Assembly: GCF_000298235.1 (NCBI RefSeq)
Contig: NZ_BAHE01000054.1
Location: 48,610 to 112,609, forward strand
DNA length: 64,000 nt
Direction: 5' to 3'
Source: Gordonia namibiensis NBRC 108229
Lineage (GTDB): Bacteria; Actinomycetota; Actinomycetes; Mycobacteriales; Mycobacteriaceae
The translations under genes were made by a program, and so were the position numbers. The notes beneath the pieces were generated by a model. That model was not told the DNA's origin. It made no database searches and worked only from the letters and a program-made list of their open reading frames with translations. This document shows positions 35,051 to 43,826 of this stretch, one piece after another (the first letter of the stretch is position 1; the number at the start of each line of letters is the position of its first letter).

Positions 35051-35308
35051 ATGGCAAAGGCAAAGGCCAGCCGGAAGCCTCGCGTCGAAAAGGTCACCAA
35101 GACCAAGGCGTGCAGCTTCTGCAAGGACAAGAAGGCCGTCATCGACTACAAGGACACCGCGCTTCTGCGTCGTTTCCTGTCCGACCGCGGCAAGATCCGC
35201 TCGCGTCGCGTGACCGGTAACTGCGTGCAGCACCAGCGCGACGTCGCTGTGGCCGTCAAGAACTCGCGTGAGGTGGCCCTGCTGCCCTTCACCTCGACCA
35301 GCCGATAA
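35051..35308 (+). CDS. rpsR: 30S ribosomal protein bS18, zinc-binding type
   Basis: This 85-residue protein contains [31 protein letters not shown] and [26 protein letters not shown], the bS18 core. The CSFC pair plus the later Cys/His (NCVQH) mark a zinc-binding (C+) form. Actinobacteria often also encode a zinc-free paralogue elsewhere, induced under zinc limitation. It is third in the rpsF operon and 19 nt ahead of rplI. Confidence 0.96.
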   Translation: MAKAKASRKPRVEKVTKTKACSFCKDKKAVIDYKDTALLRRFLSDRGKIRSRRVTGNCVQHQRDVAVAVKNSREVALLPFTSTSR

Positions 35309-35327
35309 GCGGAAAGGATCAGTTGAC

Positions 35328-35783
35328 ATGAAGCTCATCCTCACCGCCGCCGTGGAGAACCTCGGCGAAGCCGGCGACATCGTCGTGGTCAAGGACGGCT
35401 ACGGCCGCAACTACCTGCTGCCCCGCGGCCTGGCCATCAAGGCCACCCGCGGCGCCGAGAAGCAGGTCGAGGGCATCCGCCGTGCGCAGGAGGCCCGCGA
35501 GGTCCGTGGTCTCGAGCACGCCAACGAGCTGAAGCAGGCCCTCGAGGGTCTCGACGCAGTCTCGCTGGACGTCAAGACCCACGACTCGGGCAAGCTGTTC
35601 GGTTCGGTCACCGCGGCAGACGTCGCCGGTGCCATCAAGACCGCCGGCGGACCCGTCGTGGACAAGCGCAACGTCGTGCTGCCCAAGGGTCACATCAAGG
35701 CCACCGGTAGCTACCCGGTCACCGTCACCCTGCACCCGCAGGTCTCGGCAACCGTGCAGCTCGCCGTCGTCGCCGCCAGCTGA
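35328..35783 (+). CDS. rplI: 50S ribosomal protein bL9
   Basis: This 151-residue protein starts at ATG 35328 with GGAAAGGATC upstream. [36 protein letters not shown] is the N-terminal rRNA-binding domain. A long connecting helix ([20 protein letters not shown]) joins the C-terminal domain ([27 protein letters not shown]). It is the last gene of the operon and is followed by a strong terminator. Confidence 0.97.
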   Translation: MKLILTAAVENLGEAGDIVVVKDGYGRNYLLPRGLAIKATRGAEKQVEGIRRAQEAREVRGLEHANELKQALEGLDAVSLDVKTHDSGKLFGSVTAADVAGAIKTAGGPVVDKRNVVLPKGHIKATGSYPVTVTLHPQVSATVQLAVVAAS

Positions 35784-35799
35784 CCCCAGCGTCGAACAC

Positions 35800-35835
35800 A
35801 CAAGGCCGGGTGGAAGAGATTCCACCCGGCCTTGT
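35800..35835 (+). terminator. Intrinsic-type terminator after rplI
   Basis: ACAAGGCCGGGTGGAA (35800-35815) and TTCCACCCGGCCTTGT (35820-35835) form a perfect 16-bp stem with a GAGA loop, 17 nt after the rplI stop. It closes the rpsF-ssb-rpsR-rplI operon. Confidence 0.9.
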
Positions 35836-35852
35836 CGTATCCATGGCCTCGC

Positions 35853-35901
35853 CGGCCGAGTGGCGACGCCCGAGCGTAGCGAGACGCCGCGTATCGAGGT
35901 C
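35853..35901 (-). repeat. Dispersed intergenic repeat (repeat family 1), single copy
   Basis: The reverse strand reads GACCTCGATACGCGGCGTC followed by a diverged GCTACGCTCGGGCGTCGCCA, matching the long unit of the 1117-1462 block. It lies between the rplI terminator and the ABC transporter operon. Confidence 0.7.
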
Positions 35902-35954
35902 GCCGGCGCAAACCATCCCGTCCGGGTGATTCTTACTCTTCTGTCGTTGCGGCG

Positions 35955-36917
35955 ATGCACCTAGCGTCGCCGATCATGGTGTTACCGACTGTGTCGCCGG
36001 GGCGCACGCTCGACGTACCGGCCCCGCATGTGCGCTTGGTGGGACGTCGCCGCCCGGCCCGCTGGGTCGCCGCGACCGTGGTCGTCGTCCTCGCTGCCAT
36101 GTTCGTGCACACGCTGGTGACCAACGAGCGCTTCGAGTGGCCCACCGTGGCGCACTACTTCACGCAGGAGTCCGTACTCCGCGGCCTGTGGCTCACGTTG
36201 TGGCTCACCGCAGTGACCTTCGCAGCCGGGTTCGTCCTCGGTGTCGGACTCGCAGCGATGCGGCTGTGGGGCGGACCCCTCCTGCAGTCGGTCTCGTTCG
36301 TCTTCGTCTGGATAGTGCGCTCGGTACCGCCGCTGGTCCTGATCCTGTTCTGGTTTCAGCTCGCGTCGCTCTATCCCCAGCTATCTCTGGGCATCCCATT
36401 CGGGCCGGAGTTCACCTCGGTGGACACCACCCATCTCATCGGTCCACTCACGGCGGCGTTCATCGCCCTGACCATCGATGTGGCCGCGTTCGCGGCCGAG
36501 ATCGTGCGCGGCGGTCTCGTCTCGGTCGACCCCGGGCAGACCGAGGCCGCCCGCTCGCTGGGGCTCACGCCACTGCGTGTGTTCCGCCGCATCGTGCTGC
36601 CCCAGGCGATGCCCGCCATCGTTCCCGCGTCGGGGAACCTGCTCATCGGGCTGCTGAAATCGACATCGCTGGTCAGCGTGATCGCGGTGACCGATCTTCT
36701 GTACTCGGTGCAGCTGGTCTACAACCAGAACTTCAAGGTGATGCCGCTCCTGCTGGTCGCCACCATCTGGTACATCGTGATCACGTCGCTGCTGGCAGTC
36801 GGTCAATACTTCCTGGAGCGCTACTTCGCACGCGGCCGGCGCGGGGCACGTCCCTTCGTCGACGTCCTGCGCGACGCCGCGCGTCTGCGCCCGCGCGTGT
36901 CCGGAGCACCGCGATGA
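35955..36917 (+). CDS. Polar amino-acid ABC transporter permease
   Basis: This 320-residue protein has five or six membrane helices. The HisM/GlnP-type EAA loop lies at [44 protein letters not shown], and [20 protein letters not shown] is the second typical patch. An extended, basic N-terminus precedes the first helix. It overlaps the ATPase gene by 4 nt. The start could also be ATG 35976. As a single permease gene it probably forms a homodimer. The substrate is an amino acid or similar small polar solute. Confidence 0.88.
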   Translation: MHLASPIMVLPTVSPGRTLDVPAPHVRLVGRRRPARWVAATVVVVLAAMFVHTLVTNERFEWPTVAHYFTQESVLRGLWLTLWLTAVTFAAGFVLGVGLAAMRLWGGPLLQSVSFVFVWIVRSVPPLVLILFWFQLASLYPQLSLGIPFGPEFTSVDTTHLIGPLTAAFIALTIDVAAFAAEIVRGGLVSVDPGQTEAARSLGLTPLRVFRRIVLPQAMPAIVPASGNLLIGLLKSTSLVSVIAVTDLLYSVQLVYNQNFKVMPLLLVATIWYIVITSLLAVGQYFLERYFARGRRGARPFVDVLRDAARLRPRVSGAPR

Positions 36918-37684
36918 GCGCCATCGAGGTCCGCGGCCTCTCGAAGTCGTTCGGCGGCCGGGAGGTTCTTCGCGGTGTCGACCTCGACGTCGCGACCGGG
37001 GAGGTGGCCATCGTGCTCGGCCCGTCGGGGTCCGGCAAGTCCACCCTGCTGCGCTGCATCAACCACCTGGAGCGTCCCGACGCCGGATACGTGCGCGTCA
37101 ACGGCGATGTCATCGGTTACCGCGAAGCACGCCGGCGCGACGGCGAGACGGTGCTCCGCGAACTGCCGCCGCGCGAGGTGGCGGGACAGCGTCGTCGGAT
37201 CGGCATGGTGTTCCAGCAGTTCAACCTGTTTCCACACTTCACGGTCCTGGAGAACCTGACCGAGGGCCAGCTCGCCGGCGGCATCTCCCCGGACGAGGCG
37301 GCCGAACGCGGGAGGGCGCTGCTCGCCCGCGTGGGTCTCGCAGGACGCGAGAAGTCGTACCCGTCGCACTTGTCGGGTGGGCAGCAGCAGCGGGTGGCGA
37401 TCGCCCGCACCCTCGCGCTGCAGCCGGACGTCGTGCTGTTCGACGAACCGACCTCCGCGCTCGATCCGGAACTCGTGGGCGAGGTCCTCGCCGTCATCCG
37501 CGACCTCGCCGAGTCCGGTATGACGCTCGTCGTCGTCACCCACGAGATCGGGTTCGCTCGTGACGTCGCCGACACGGTGATCTTCATGGATGACGGCCGG
37601 ATCGTCGAGACCGGCCGGCCGGAGCAGATCTTCGCCGCCGCCGAGCACCCTCGCACCCGCGAATTCCTCGCGGCAGTGCGCTGA
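36914..37684 (+). CDS. Polar amino-acid ABC transporter ATP-binding protein
   Basis: This 256-residue protein starts at ATG 36914 (ATGA overlap with the permease). It carries Walker [11 protein letters not shown]-loop [12 protein letters not shown], signature [17 protein letters not shown], Walker [15 protein letters not shown] and the switch His in VVTHEIGFA. It has the GlnQ/HisP subfamily layout. It powers uptake through the adjacent permease. Confidence 0.93.
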   Translation: MSAIEVRGLSKSFGGREVLRGVDLDVATGEVAIVLGPSGSGKSTLLRCINHLERPDAGYVRVNGDVIGYREARRRDGETVLRELPPREVAGQRRRIGMVFQQFNLFPHFTVLENLTEGQLAGGISPDEAAERGRALLARVGLAGREKSYPSHLSGGQQQRVAIARTLALQPDVVLFDEPTSALDPELVGEVLAVIRDLAESGMTLVVVTHEIGFARDVADTVIFMDDGRIVETGRPEQIFAAAEHPRTREFLAAVR

Positions 37685-37717
37685 TTCGCACCATCAGAGT
37701 CGATCCCAAGGAGACCC

Positions 37718-38632
37718 ATGCGACGCCGAGACTCGATCGCCCTACCTCTGCTCACTGCCGTCACACTCGTGCTCGGCGCGTGCGGCGGTTCGTCTGACCC
37801 GGCGACGGACAGCTATCCGATCCCGACCGAGGACGTGGTGTCCTCGGTGGCGGTCGACCCGACCGCCCGGGGGCTTCTGCCGCCGGGGACCACGGAGTTG
37901 ACGATCGGCCTGGTACGACAACCCGGCGTCAACAGCCTGCCGCACGGTGGCGAGGTCCCCGAGGGCAATCCGGTGGGCCTCGACGTGGACCTGCGTAACG
38001 CGGTCGCCAAAGCCCTGGGGGTCACCTGGAAGCCGCAGACCGGCACCTTCGCGAGCATCATTCCCGGCGTGCAGAACGGCCGATATCAGGTGGGGCAGGG
38101 AAACTTCGGCGTCACCAAGTCGCGGCTCGAGGTCGTCGACTACGCAACGTACCTCAACGACGGGCAGTCCTTCGTGGGTTCGTCGAAGTCCGGCTTGACC
38201 TCCGTCGCGACGCTCGAGGACCTGTGCGGCAAGAAGATCGTGACCGGATCGGGCACCACCTTCCAGCAGATCCTGGAGAAGGGCGTGCAGCAATGCACCT
38301 CGAAAGGCGAGCCGCCGTACACGGTTCAGTATCTCGACGATCAAGGCGCGATCATTCTCAGCCTGCAGAACAACAAGGTCGACGCGTACTTCGGGCCCAC
38401 CCTGACGCTGCGATACCTCGTGGACAAAGTGCCCGGAACGAAGTTCCTCGGTGAATACTCCAGTACCGTCGTCGGATTCGTGACGGCCAAGGGCTCTCCG
38501 ATCGCCCCGGCGATCAGTCAGGCCATCAACACCCTGATCGAGCGCGGGGAGTACCGCCGACTGTTCGAGAAATGGAACGTCCCGACCTCGGCGCTTCCCG
38601 CATCCGAGGTCAACCCGGTCGCCGGGTTCTGA
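37718..38632 (+). CDS. Amino-acid ABC transporter substrate-binding lipoprotein
   Basis: This 304-residue protein has a signal peptide ending in the lipobox LGAC (Cys22). The SBP_bac_3 fold is seen in TIGLVRQPGVNSLPHGG, GLDVDLRNAVAKALGV, GKKIVTGSGTTFQQIL, AIILSLQNNKVDAYFGPTL and the C-terminal ERGEYRRLFEKWNV. It captures a polar amino-acid-like ligand outside the membrane and delivers it to the permease encoded upstream. It is 33 nt after the ATPase, in the same operon. Confidence 0.92.
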   Translation: MRRRDSIALPLLTAVTLVLGACGGSSDPATDSYPIPTEDVVSSVAVDPTARGLLPPGTTELTIGLVRQPGVNSLPHGGEVPEGNPVGLDVDLRNAVAKALGVTWKPQTGTFASIIPGVQNGRYQVGQGNFGVTKSRLEVVDYATYLNDGQSFVGSSKSGLTSVATLEDLCGKKIVTGSGTTFQQILEKGVQQCTSKGEPPYTVQYLDDQGAIILSLQNNKVDAYFGPTLTLRYLVDKVPGTKFLGEYSSTVVGFVTAKGSPIAPAISQAINTLIERGEYRRLFEKWNVPTSALPASEVNPVAGF

Positions 38633-38651
38633 CCTCAGGGGTCTGCGAAAC

Positions 38652-39317
38652 CTACTTCGGCGCGGGCGGGTTGGCGGGCAACTGATTCCAGTACTGCAGC
38701 CGCGGCGGCAGGTACCGGGGCGCCGGATTGGCGCTGTGCGCGACGGCGTTGTTGCCCGGTCCGAGGGTGTCCCAGGACGGGAAGAAGAACTTGTGCCACG
38801 CGGGGGTGAAGATCAACGCCCGTTCACCGGTGCGGCAGGCGACGACGTCGCGCCGCGGCACGGTGCAGGTGACCCCGGCGATGGTGACGCGTTTGCCGAC
38901 GCCCAGGGTCGGCGGACGGAACCCGGTCTTCGAACCGAAGCGGTACGTCTGGTCTCGGTTGACCCACCACGGACCCTGCTGGTCCGCTGTGATGGCGGCG
39001 CCGGTCGCGGTGGGCGGGGCGGTCGCCGGACGGCCCTGGCAGCCCACGTAGCGGTAGGCCTGCCCGATCTGGCACATCCAGCGGCCGGTGGTGAAGAACG
39101 AGCGCCCGTTGTCGCCGTAGGCGATCGAGCGGAAGGTCGTCGGATCGACCGGCTGGTACCGCGACAGGTCGAATTCGACGGGCATCGTGGGACCGGGCGC
39201 GGCGTCGGCCGGAGGCGCTCCCAGCGCGATCCCGGCCGCGACCGTCAGCGCGGCCACCGCACCGACCGTTCGGCGGATGACCCCGGTTCCCAACCCCAAC
39301 CTCGACACGATCGACAT
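38652..39317 (-). CDS. Secreted protein of unknown function
   Basis: This 221-residue protein starts at ATG 39317 (MSIVSRLGLGTGVIRRTVGA). A signal peptide with the cleavage-type site ADAAPG ends near residue 41. The mature part has two likely disulfide pairs (GRWMCQIGQAYRYVGCQG, GVTCTVPRRDVVACRTG) and aromatic-rich motifs (WYHKFFFPSWDTLG-like). Similar secreted proteins occur in Corynebacteriales, without known function. It is convergent with the ABC operon. Confidence 0.68.
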   Translation of the reverse strand: MSIVSRLGLGTGVIRRTVGAVAALTVAAGIALGAPPADAAPGPTMPVEFDLSRYQPVDPTTFRSIAYGDNGRSFFTTGRWMCQIGQAYRYVGCQGRPATAPPTATGAAITADQQGPWWVNRDQTYRFGSKTGFRPPTLGVGKRVTIAGVTCTVPRRDVVACRTGERALIFTPAWHKFFFPSWDTLGPGNNAVAHSANPAPRYLPPRLQYWNQLPANPPAPK

Positions 39318-39892
39318 TGCATCACATGGATTCGGGTCGCCGTCGGCTATCCGGCGAGATGGCACGTAGCTGAGCGCTGTCGTGCCTGGTTGTTACGTAG
39401 ATCACTCGGGGAATTCACCGAATTGTTGGCCACTCGCACTTGAACGGTCGTCGCAACACGCCCAAGTGACGACGCGCCGAAGAGTGGCGAAGGATTTTCA
39501 GTTTCTTGATTGTGGAAATTAATGGGGGCGCTGACCTGCACGAACAGAGTTGTTCACACCCTAATTCCTCAGGTTGTCCACAACGGGTGCACAATCGCTC
39601 CCCCGCTCATTCACACGTCGTCCACAAGTCCTCCCCAGATCCATCAACAGCCCGGTTTGAGTCGTCGTGGCGGAGGTCTTAGTGTCACGGCTCAGGTCTC
39701 AGTCCTGTTTTCGCGCGCCCGCCGGCAGTCGTTGTCGGAGCGTCCCGATAGGAAAGAGACGGACAGAGCAAGAGACAGAGCAGTACGTCGACACCGGAGA
39801 CTCGCGAGGTGGCCTGCCGGGGCCGACACCACAGAGGTCGTATCCACTCGTCAGGGCGAGTGGTGCGAGCGTATGCGAGAGGTTAGACACAC
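39318..39892. promoter_or_regulatory. Long upstream region of dnaB with DnaA-box-like sites
   Basis: This is the largest gene-free interval before dnaB (575 nt). It holds TTGTTCACA (39550-39558), TTGTCCACA (39574-39582) and TCGTCCACA (39618-39626), which fit the actinobacterial DnaA-box consensus TTGTCCACA closely. They lie in a locally AT-richer stretch (from about 39490, TTTCAGTTTCTTGATTGTGG). The reading frame across it is not convincing as a gene. The boxes suggest DnaA control of dnaB transcription. An origin is unlikely, because no dnaA-dnaN pair is present. Confidence 0.6.
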
Positions 39893-42142
39893 GTGGCTGT
39901 TGTGGATGACCGCGGGCACGGTCCTGCCGCCGGCGATCGGGAAGAACGAGGTCGAGGTCGAGGCGGGGACGACGCCCCACCCACCGAGGACTTCGGTAGG
40001 CAACCCCCGCAGGACCTTGCGGCCGAGCAATCCGTGCTCGGCGGCATGCTCCTGTCCAAGGACGCCGTCGCGGACGTCGTCGAGAAGATCCGTACGGCCG
40101 ACTTCTATCGGCCCGCGCACCAGGCGGTGTTCGAGGCGATCCTGAGCCTCTACAGCAAGGGCGAACCCGCGGACGCGGTCACCGTCGCCGCCGAACTCGA
40201 GCGGTCGGGCGAGCTCAAACGCATCGGTGGCGCACCGTATCTGCACACCCTGATCTCGACGGTGCCCACGGCCGCCAACGCCGGCTACTACGCCGAGATC
40301 GTGGCCGAGAAGGCCATCCTGCGCCGTCTGGTCACCGCCGGCACCCGCATCGTGCAGTACGGCTACGCGGGCAACGACGGCCAGGATGTGGCCGAGGTCG
40401 TCGACCGCGCGCAGGCCGAGGTCTACGAGGTCACCGAACGCCGTCAGGCAGAGGACTACCTCCCGCTCGAAGAGCTGCTGCAGCCGACGATGGACGAGAT
40501 CGATTCCATCGCGTCGCGGGGCGGCATCTCGCTGGGCGTGCCGACCGGCTTCGCCGACTTCGACAAGCTGACCAACGGTCTCCACCCGGGCCAGATGATC
40601 ATCGTGGCCGCGCGACCCGGTGTCGGCAAGGCGCTCGCCCTCGACACCCCGCTGCCCACGCCGTCCGGCTGGACGACGATGGGCAAGGTCGGGGTGGGCG
40701 ACGAGCTGCTCGACGCGCACGGCCGACCCACCAAGGTGGTCGCCGCGACCGAGGTGATGACCGAGCGTCCTTGCTACGAGGTCGAGTTCAACGACGGCGC
40801 CGTGCTGGTCGCCGACGAGCAGCACCAGTGGGCGGCCGAGATCGACGGCGAGCGGCAGGTCGTCACCACGGCGGGCCTGCGCGCACACGTGGGCTGTGCG
40901 GTCATCCGCAACACCGCGCCACTCGAGTTGCCGCGCAAGCGTTTCGCCTACGGCCCGTACACCGTCGCGGCGCTGGCGGGGATGGCGTTCGACGATCCCG
41001 AGATCAGCATGCGCATCGACGCCGAAGGGCCCGTCGACGTGATGACGCTGATGGCCGACCTCGGCGGCCGGATCCCCTACGAGTATCTGCGCGGCTCGAT
41101 CGCTCAGCGTCGGGCGCTGCTGGCCGGTCTGCTCGACGCCCGCGCCACCGTCGACGACGATGGCTGGATCACCGTGCCCGCCGCGACCCGGCACATGACC
41201 GCGGTCGTCGCCGACCTGGTCGCCGGCCTGGGGTTCAACTACAAGCGCTCGGCGACCGGTTGGCTGCGCGTCGACGCCGACGAGGACGTGTTCACCGTCC
41301 ACCACAAGGCAATTCGGCACAAGGAACTCCGACGCAAGGCCGGCGTCCGCCGCGTCGTCGCGGTTCGTCCGGTGGACTCGGTGCCGGTGCGCTGCGTCGA
41401 GGTCGACAACGACGAGCACCTCTACCTCGCCGGTGAGGCGATGGTCCCCACCCACAACTCGACGCTGGCCATGGACTTCCTGCGCTCGGCGGCGATCGGA
41501 CACGGCCTCACCGCAGCGATGTTCTCGCTGGAGATGAGCAAGACCGAGATCGTCATGCGACTGCTCTCGGCCGAGGCCAAGGTCAAGCTCGCCGACATGC
41601 GTGCCGGCACCATGAGCGACGACGACTGGACGCGCCTGGCCCGTCGGATGGGTGAGATCTCCGATGCGCCCTTCTTCATCGACGACTCGCCGAACCTCAC
41701 CATGATGGAGATCCGCGCGAAGGCGCGTCGTCTCAAACAGCGCCACGACTTGAAAGTCGTTGCGGTGGACTACATGCAGCTGATGACGTCGGGCAAGAAG
41801 GTCGAGTCCCGACAGCAAGAGGTCTCGGAGTTCTCGCGTCAGCTCAAGCTGCTGGCAAAGGAACTCGAGGTCCCGGTGATCGCGATCAGCCAGCTGAACC
41901 GTGGTCCCGAGCAACGTACTGACAAGAAACCGCAGGTGTCCGACCTCCGTGAGTCCGGTTCACTGGAGCAGGACGCTGACATGGTCATCCTGCTGCACCG
42001 CCCCGACTCGATCGAGCGCGACGACCCGCGCGCCGGTGAGGCCGACATCATCGTCGGCAAGCACCGTAACGGCCCGACCGCCACCATAACCGTCGCGCAC
42101 CAGCTGCACCTCAGCCGGTTCGTGGACATGGCGCGGGGTTAG
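39893..42142 (+). CDS. dnaB: Replicative DNA helicase with an in-frame intein
   Basis: This 749-residue precursor starts at GTG 39893. Removing the 276-residue intein gives a 473-residue helicase. The N-terminal DnaB domain starts near QPPQDLAAEQSVLGGML. The RecA-like C-terminal domain holds the P-loop ARPGVGK/STLAMDF, interrupted by the intein exactly after GK. MFSLEMSKTEIVMRLL, VVAVDYMQLMTSGKK and VIAISQLNRGPEQRTDKKP follow. It unwinds DNA ahead of the replisome. Splicing is therefore needed before the helicase can bind ATP. The upstream region has DnaA-box-like sites. The position matches mycobacterial dnaB. Confidence 0.96.
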   Translation: MAVVDDRGHGPAAGDREERGRGRGGDDAPPTEDFGRQPPQDLAAEQSVLGGMLLSKDAVADVVEKIRTADFYRPAHQAVFEAILSLYSKGEPADAVTVAAELERSGELKRIGGAPYLHTLISTVPTAANAGYYAEIVAEKAILRRLVTAGTRIVQYGYAGNDGQDVAEVVDRAQAEVYEVTERRQAEDYLPLEELLQPTMDEIDSIASRGGISLGVPTGFADFDKLTNGLHPGQMIIVAARPGVGKALALDTPLPTPSGWTTMGKVGVGDELLDAHGRPTKVVAATEVMTERPCYEVEFNDGAVLVADEQHQWAAEIDGERQVVTTAGLRAHVGCAVIRNTAPLELPRKRFAYGPYTVAALAGMAFDDPEISMRIDAEGPVDVMTLMADLGGRIPYEYLRGSIAQRRALLAGLLDARATVDDDGWITVPAATRHMTAVVADLVAGLGFNYKRSATGWLRVDADEDVFTVHHKAIRHKELRRKAGVRRVVAVRPVDSVPVRCVEVDNDEHLYLAGEAMVPTHNSTLAMDFLRSAAIGHGLTAAMFSLEMSKTEIVMRLLSAEAKVKLADMRAGTMSDDDWTRLARRMGEISDAPFFIDDSPNLTMMEIRAKARRLKQRHDLKVVAVDYMQLMTSGKKVESRQQEVSEFSRQLKLLAKELEVPVIAISQLNRGPEQRTDKKPQVSDLRESGSLEQDADMVILLHRPDSIERDDPRAGEADIIVGKHRNGPTATITVAHQLHLSRFVDMARG
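40631..41458 (+). other. Intein in the DnaB P-loop (class 3 type, degenerate LAGLIDADG domain)
   Basis: The intein (276 residues) runs from Ala1 (ALALDTPLPTPSGWTTMG) to Asn276 (AMVPTHN), with Ser as the +1 residue. It begins with Ala instead of Cys or Ser. It has Trp67 in block B (ADEQHQW), Cys255 in block F (VRCVEVDNDEHLYL) and Thr274 in block G (VPTHN), which is the WCT set of class 3 inteins. Residues 163-178 (LLAGLLDARATVDDDG) resemble a LAGLIDADG helix with the second acidic-glycine part changed. The homing endonuclease is therefore probably inactive. Cys48 is also present. The site corresponds to the mycobacterial DnaBi1 intein in the P-loop. Confidence 0.9.
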
Positions 42143-42166
42143 CGGCGGGCTTCGCCGGCGTCTGCC

Positions 42167-42260
42167 GAAATCCGCCCCTGAGACCCACCCTCCAGCGGTC
42201 CATGGCCGACACAGTGTCTTCGGCGTCGCTACAGAGGGTGCAAACCAGGGGCGCTTTTCG
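42167..42260 (-). repeat. Hairpin repeat, copy C (repeat family 3)
   Basis: This 94-nt unit starts 25 nt after the dnaB stop. The plus strand has GAAATCCGCCCCTGAGACCC, CCCTCCAGC, the perfect core GACACAGTGTC, ACAGAGGGT and CCAGGGGCGCTTTTCG. It is the same orientation as copy B. Both arms and the core pair can base pair, so it could act as the dnaB transcription terminator. Confidence 0.75.
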
Positions 42261-42384
42261 TCGGCGAGGCCGGAGACGGTTCGGCGAACCCCCGTGCGGT
42301 GGGTCGCCGGTCAAACCGTTTGCGCCCACCCCGACAATGGTGACGTGACCGAACGAATCTCGCGCCCGTGAACGTCGGCGACCG

Positions 42385-43695
42385 ATGACCGCACCCGCGC
42401 GCTCGACCCAGGCCATGGTCATCTGGCTGGTCGCGCTCACGGTCTACTTCGTCGCGGTTCTCCAGCGGTCCTCGCTGGCGGTGGCAGGCCTGCTGGCGGC
42501 CGAGCGTTTCGACATCACCGCGTCGCAGCTGTCGACCTTCGTCGTGCTGCAGATCCTGGTCTATGCCCTGATGCAGGTTCCGGTCGGACTCCTGGTCGAC
42601 CGGTTCGGTCCGCGGCGGGTGATGCTCACCGGGACCCTGATCCTCACCCTCGCGCAGTTCAGCTTCGCGTTCGCCGACAGCTACCCGTGGGCGCTGTCGT
42701 CGCGGTTCTTCGTCGGGATCGGCGACGCGATGACGTTCGTGTGCGTTCTGCGGTTGGTCACCAGTTGGTTCCCGACGCGGCGGATCCCGTTGATGACCCA
42801 GCTCACCGGGGTGCTCGGCCAGTTGGGTGCGGTGGCGGCGGCGATCCCCATGACGTGGGCGCTGTCGACCCTGGGCTGGACCCACGCCTACCTCGCCACC
42901 GCAGCGATGGGGGCAGCGCTCCTGTTGACGACGCTGGTGGTGGTGCGCGATTCGCCGGTGGCGCGCTCGGTGTCTGGCCCCATCCTCGGGTGGACGGGTA
43001 TCCGGCAGAGTCTGGGTGAATCGTGGGAACACCCCGGGACCCGCCTGGGTTTCTGGATGCATTTCTCCACACCGTTCAGCGCCAATGTCCTCGGCCTGCT
43101 GTGGGGTTACCCGTTCTTCGTGGAGAGCCAGGGCCTGAGCGCCGGCGCCGCGGGTCTCCTGTTGACGATCATGGTGCTCGCGATCATGGCATTCGGTCCG
43201 GCGTTCGCGTGGTTGATCACCCGGTCGCCGTGGCACCGGTCGACGTTGGTCCTCGGGGTGATCGCGAGCATCGCGGCGGCCTGGGCGGTGGTGCTGGCGT
43301 GGCCCGGCGCGGCGCCGTTCTGGTTGCTCGTCATCCTGGTGATCATCTGCGGGATGGGTGGGCCCGCGTCGATGGTCGGCTTCGACCTCGGCCGCACCTC
43401 CAACCCCGCCTCCCGCACCAGCACCGCCACCGGGCTCATCAATCAGGCCGGCTTTCTGGCGACCCTCGTCACGGCGGGACTGATCGGCCTCATCCTCGAC
43501 TGGCGCACCCCGGACGGCGTCGACGGTTACCCGGCCGAGGCGTTCACCTGGGCGATGGCTGCGCAATTCCTGCTCTGGGGACTGGGCGCGATACAGATCT
43601 GGCGATACCGCCGAAAAGGCCGCGCGCGGTTGCTGCGGGATGACCCGGAGCAGTGGTCCCGTCAATCGGGGCGTCCCGTTCCCGAACGGCCGTGA
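42385..43695 (+). CDS. Major facilitator superfamily transporter
   Basis: This 436-residue protein has about 12 hydrophobic segments. LLVDRFGPRRVML is the typical MFS motif A loop between helices 2 and 3. YAGLSQL-type residues are absent, and no drug-specific signature stands out. The N-terminus (MTAPARSTQAMVIWLVALTV) leads straight into helix 1. It is plus-strand, after the hairpin repeat that follows dnaB. The substrate is unknown. Confidence 0.85.
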   Translation: MTAPARSTQAMVIWLVALTVYFVAVLQRSSLAVAGLLAAERFDITASQLSTFVVLQILVYALMQVPVGLLVDRFGPRRVMLTGTLILTLAQFSFAFADSYPWALSSRFFVGIGDAMTFVCVLRLVTSWFPTRRIPLMTQLTGVLGQLGAVAAAIPMTWALSTLGWTHAYLATAAMGAALLLTTLVVVRDSPVARSVSGPILGWTGIRQSLGESWEHPGTRLGFWMHFSTPFSANVLGLLWGYPFFVESQGLSAGAAGLLLTIMVLAIMAFGPAFAWLITRSPWHRSTLVLGVIASIAAAWAVVLAWPGAAPFWLLVILVIICGMGGPASMVGFDLGRTSNPASRTSTATGLINQAGFLATLVTAGLIGLILDWRTPDGVDGYPAEAFTWAMAAQFLLWGLGAIQIWRYRRKGRARLLRDDPEQWSRQSGRPVPERP

Positions 43696-43826
43696 GACCG
43701 ATCCGGCCACGCCGGGAGTCGCGGTCAACCCCGAGTGGACCCGGAAGCGACCTCACTCGAAAGTAAGGGTCGGGCTCGGTCTTCTCACCGATGTGCGGGG
43801 CATCTTCGCCGACCTACCGTCGGGAC

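Noticed and set aside
39510..40145. A 211-codon plus-strand frame overlapping the dnaB start
   Set aside because: It runs through the DnaA-box region and into dnaB in another frame, with Arg/Ser-rich low-complexity sequence and no good ribosome binding site.
39851..41914. A 687-codon minus-strand frame opposite dnaB
   Set aside because: Its composition follows the antisense of dnaB and it carries no recognisable domain, while DnaB motifs and intein blocks are clear on the plus strand.
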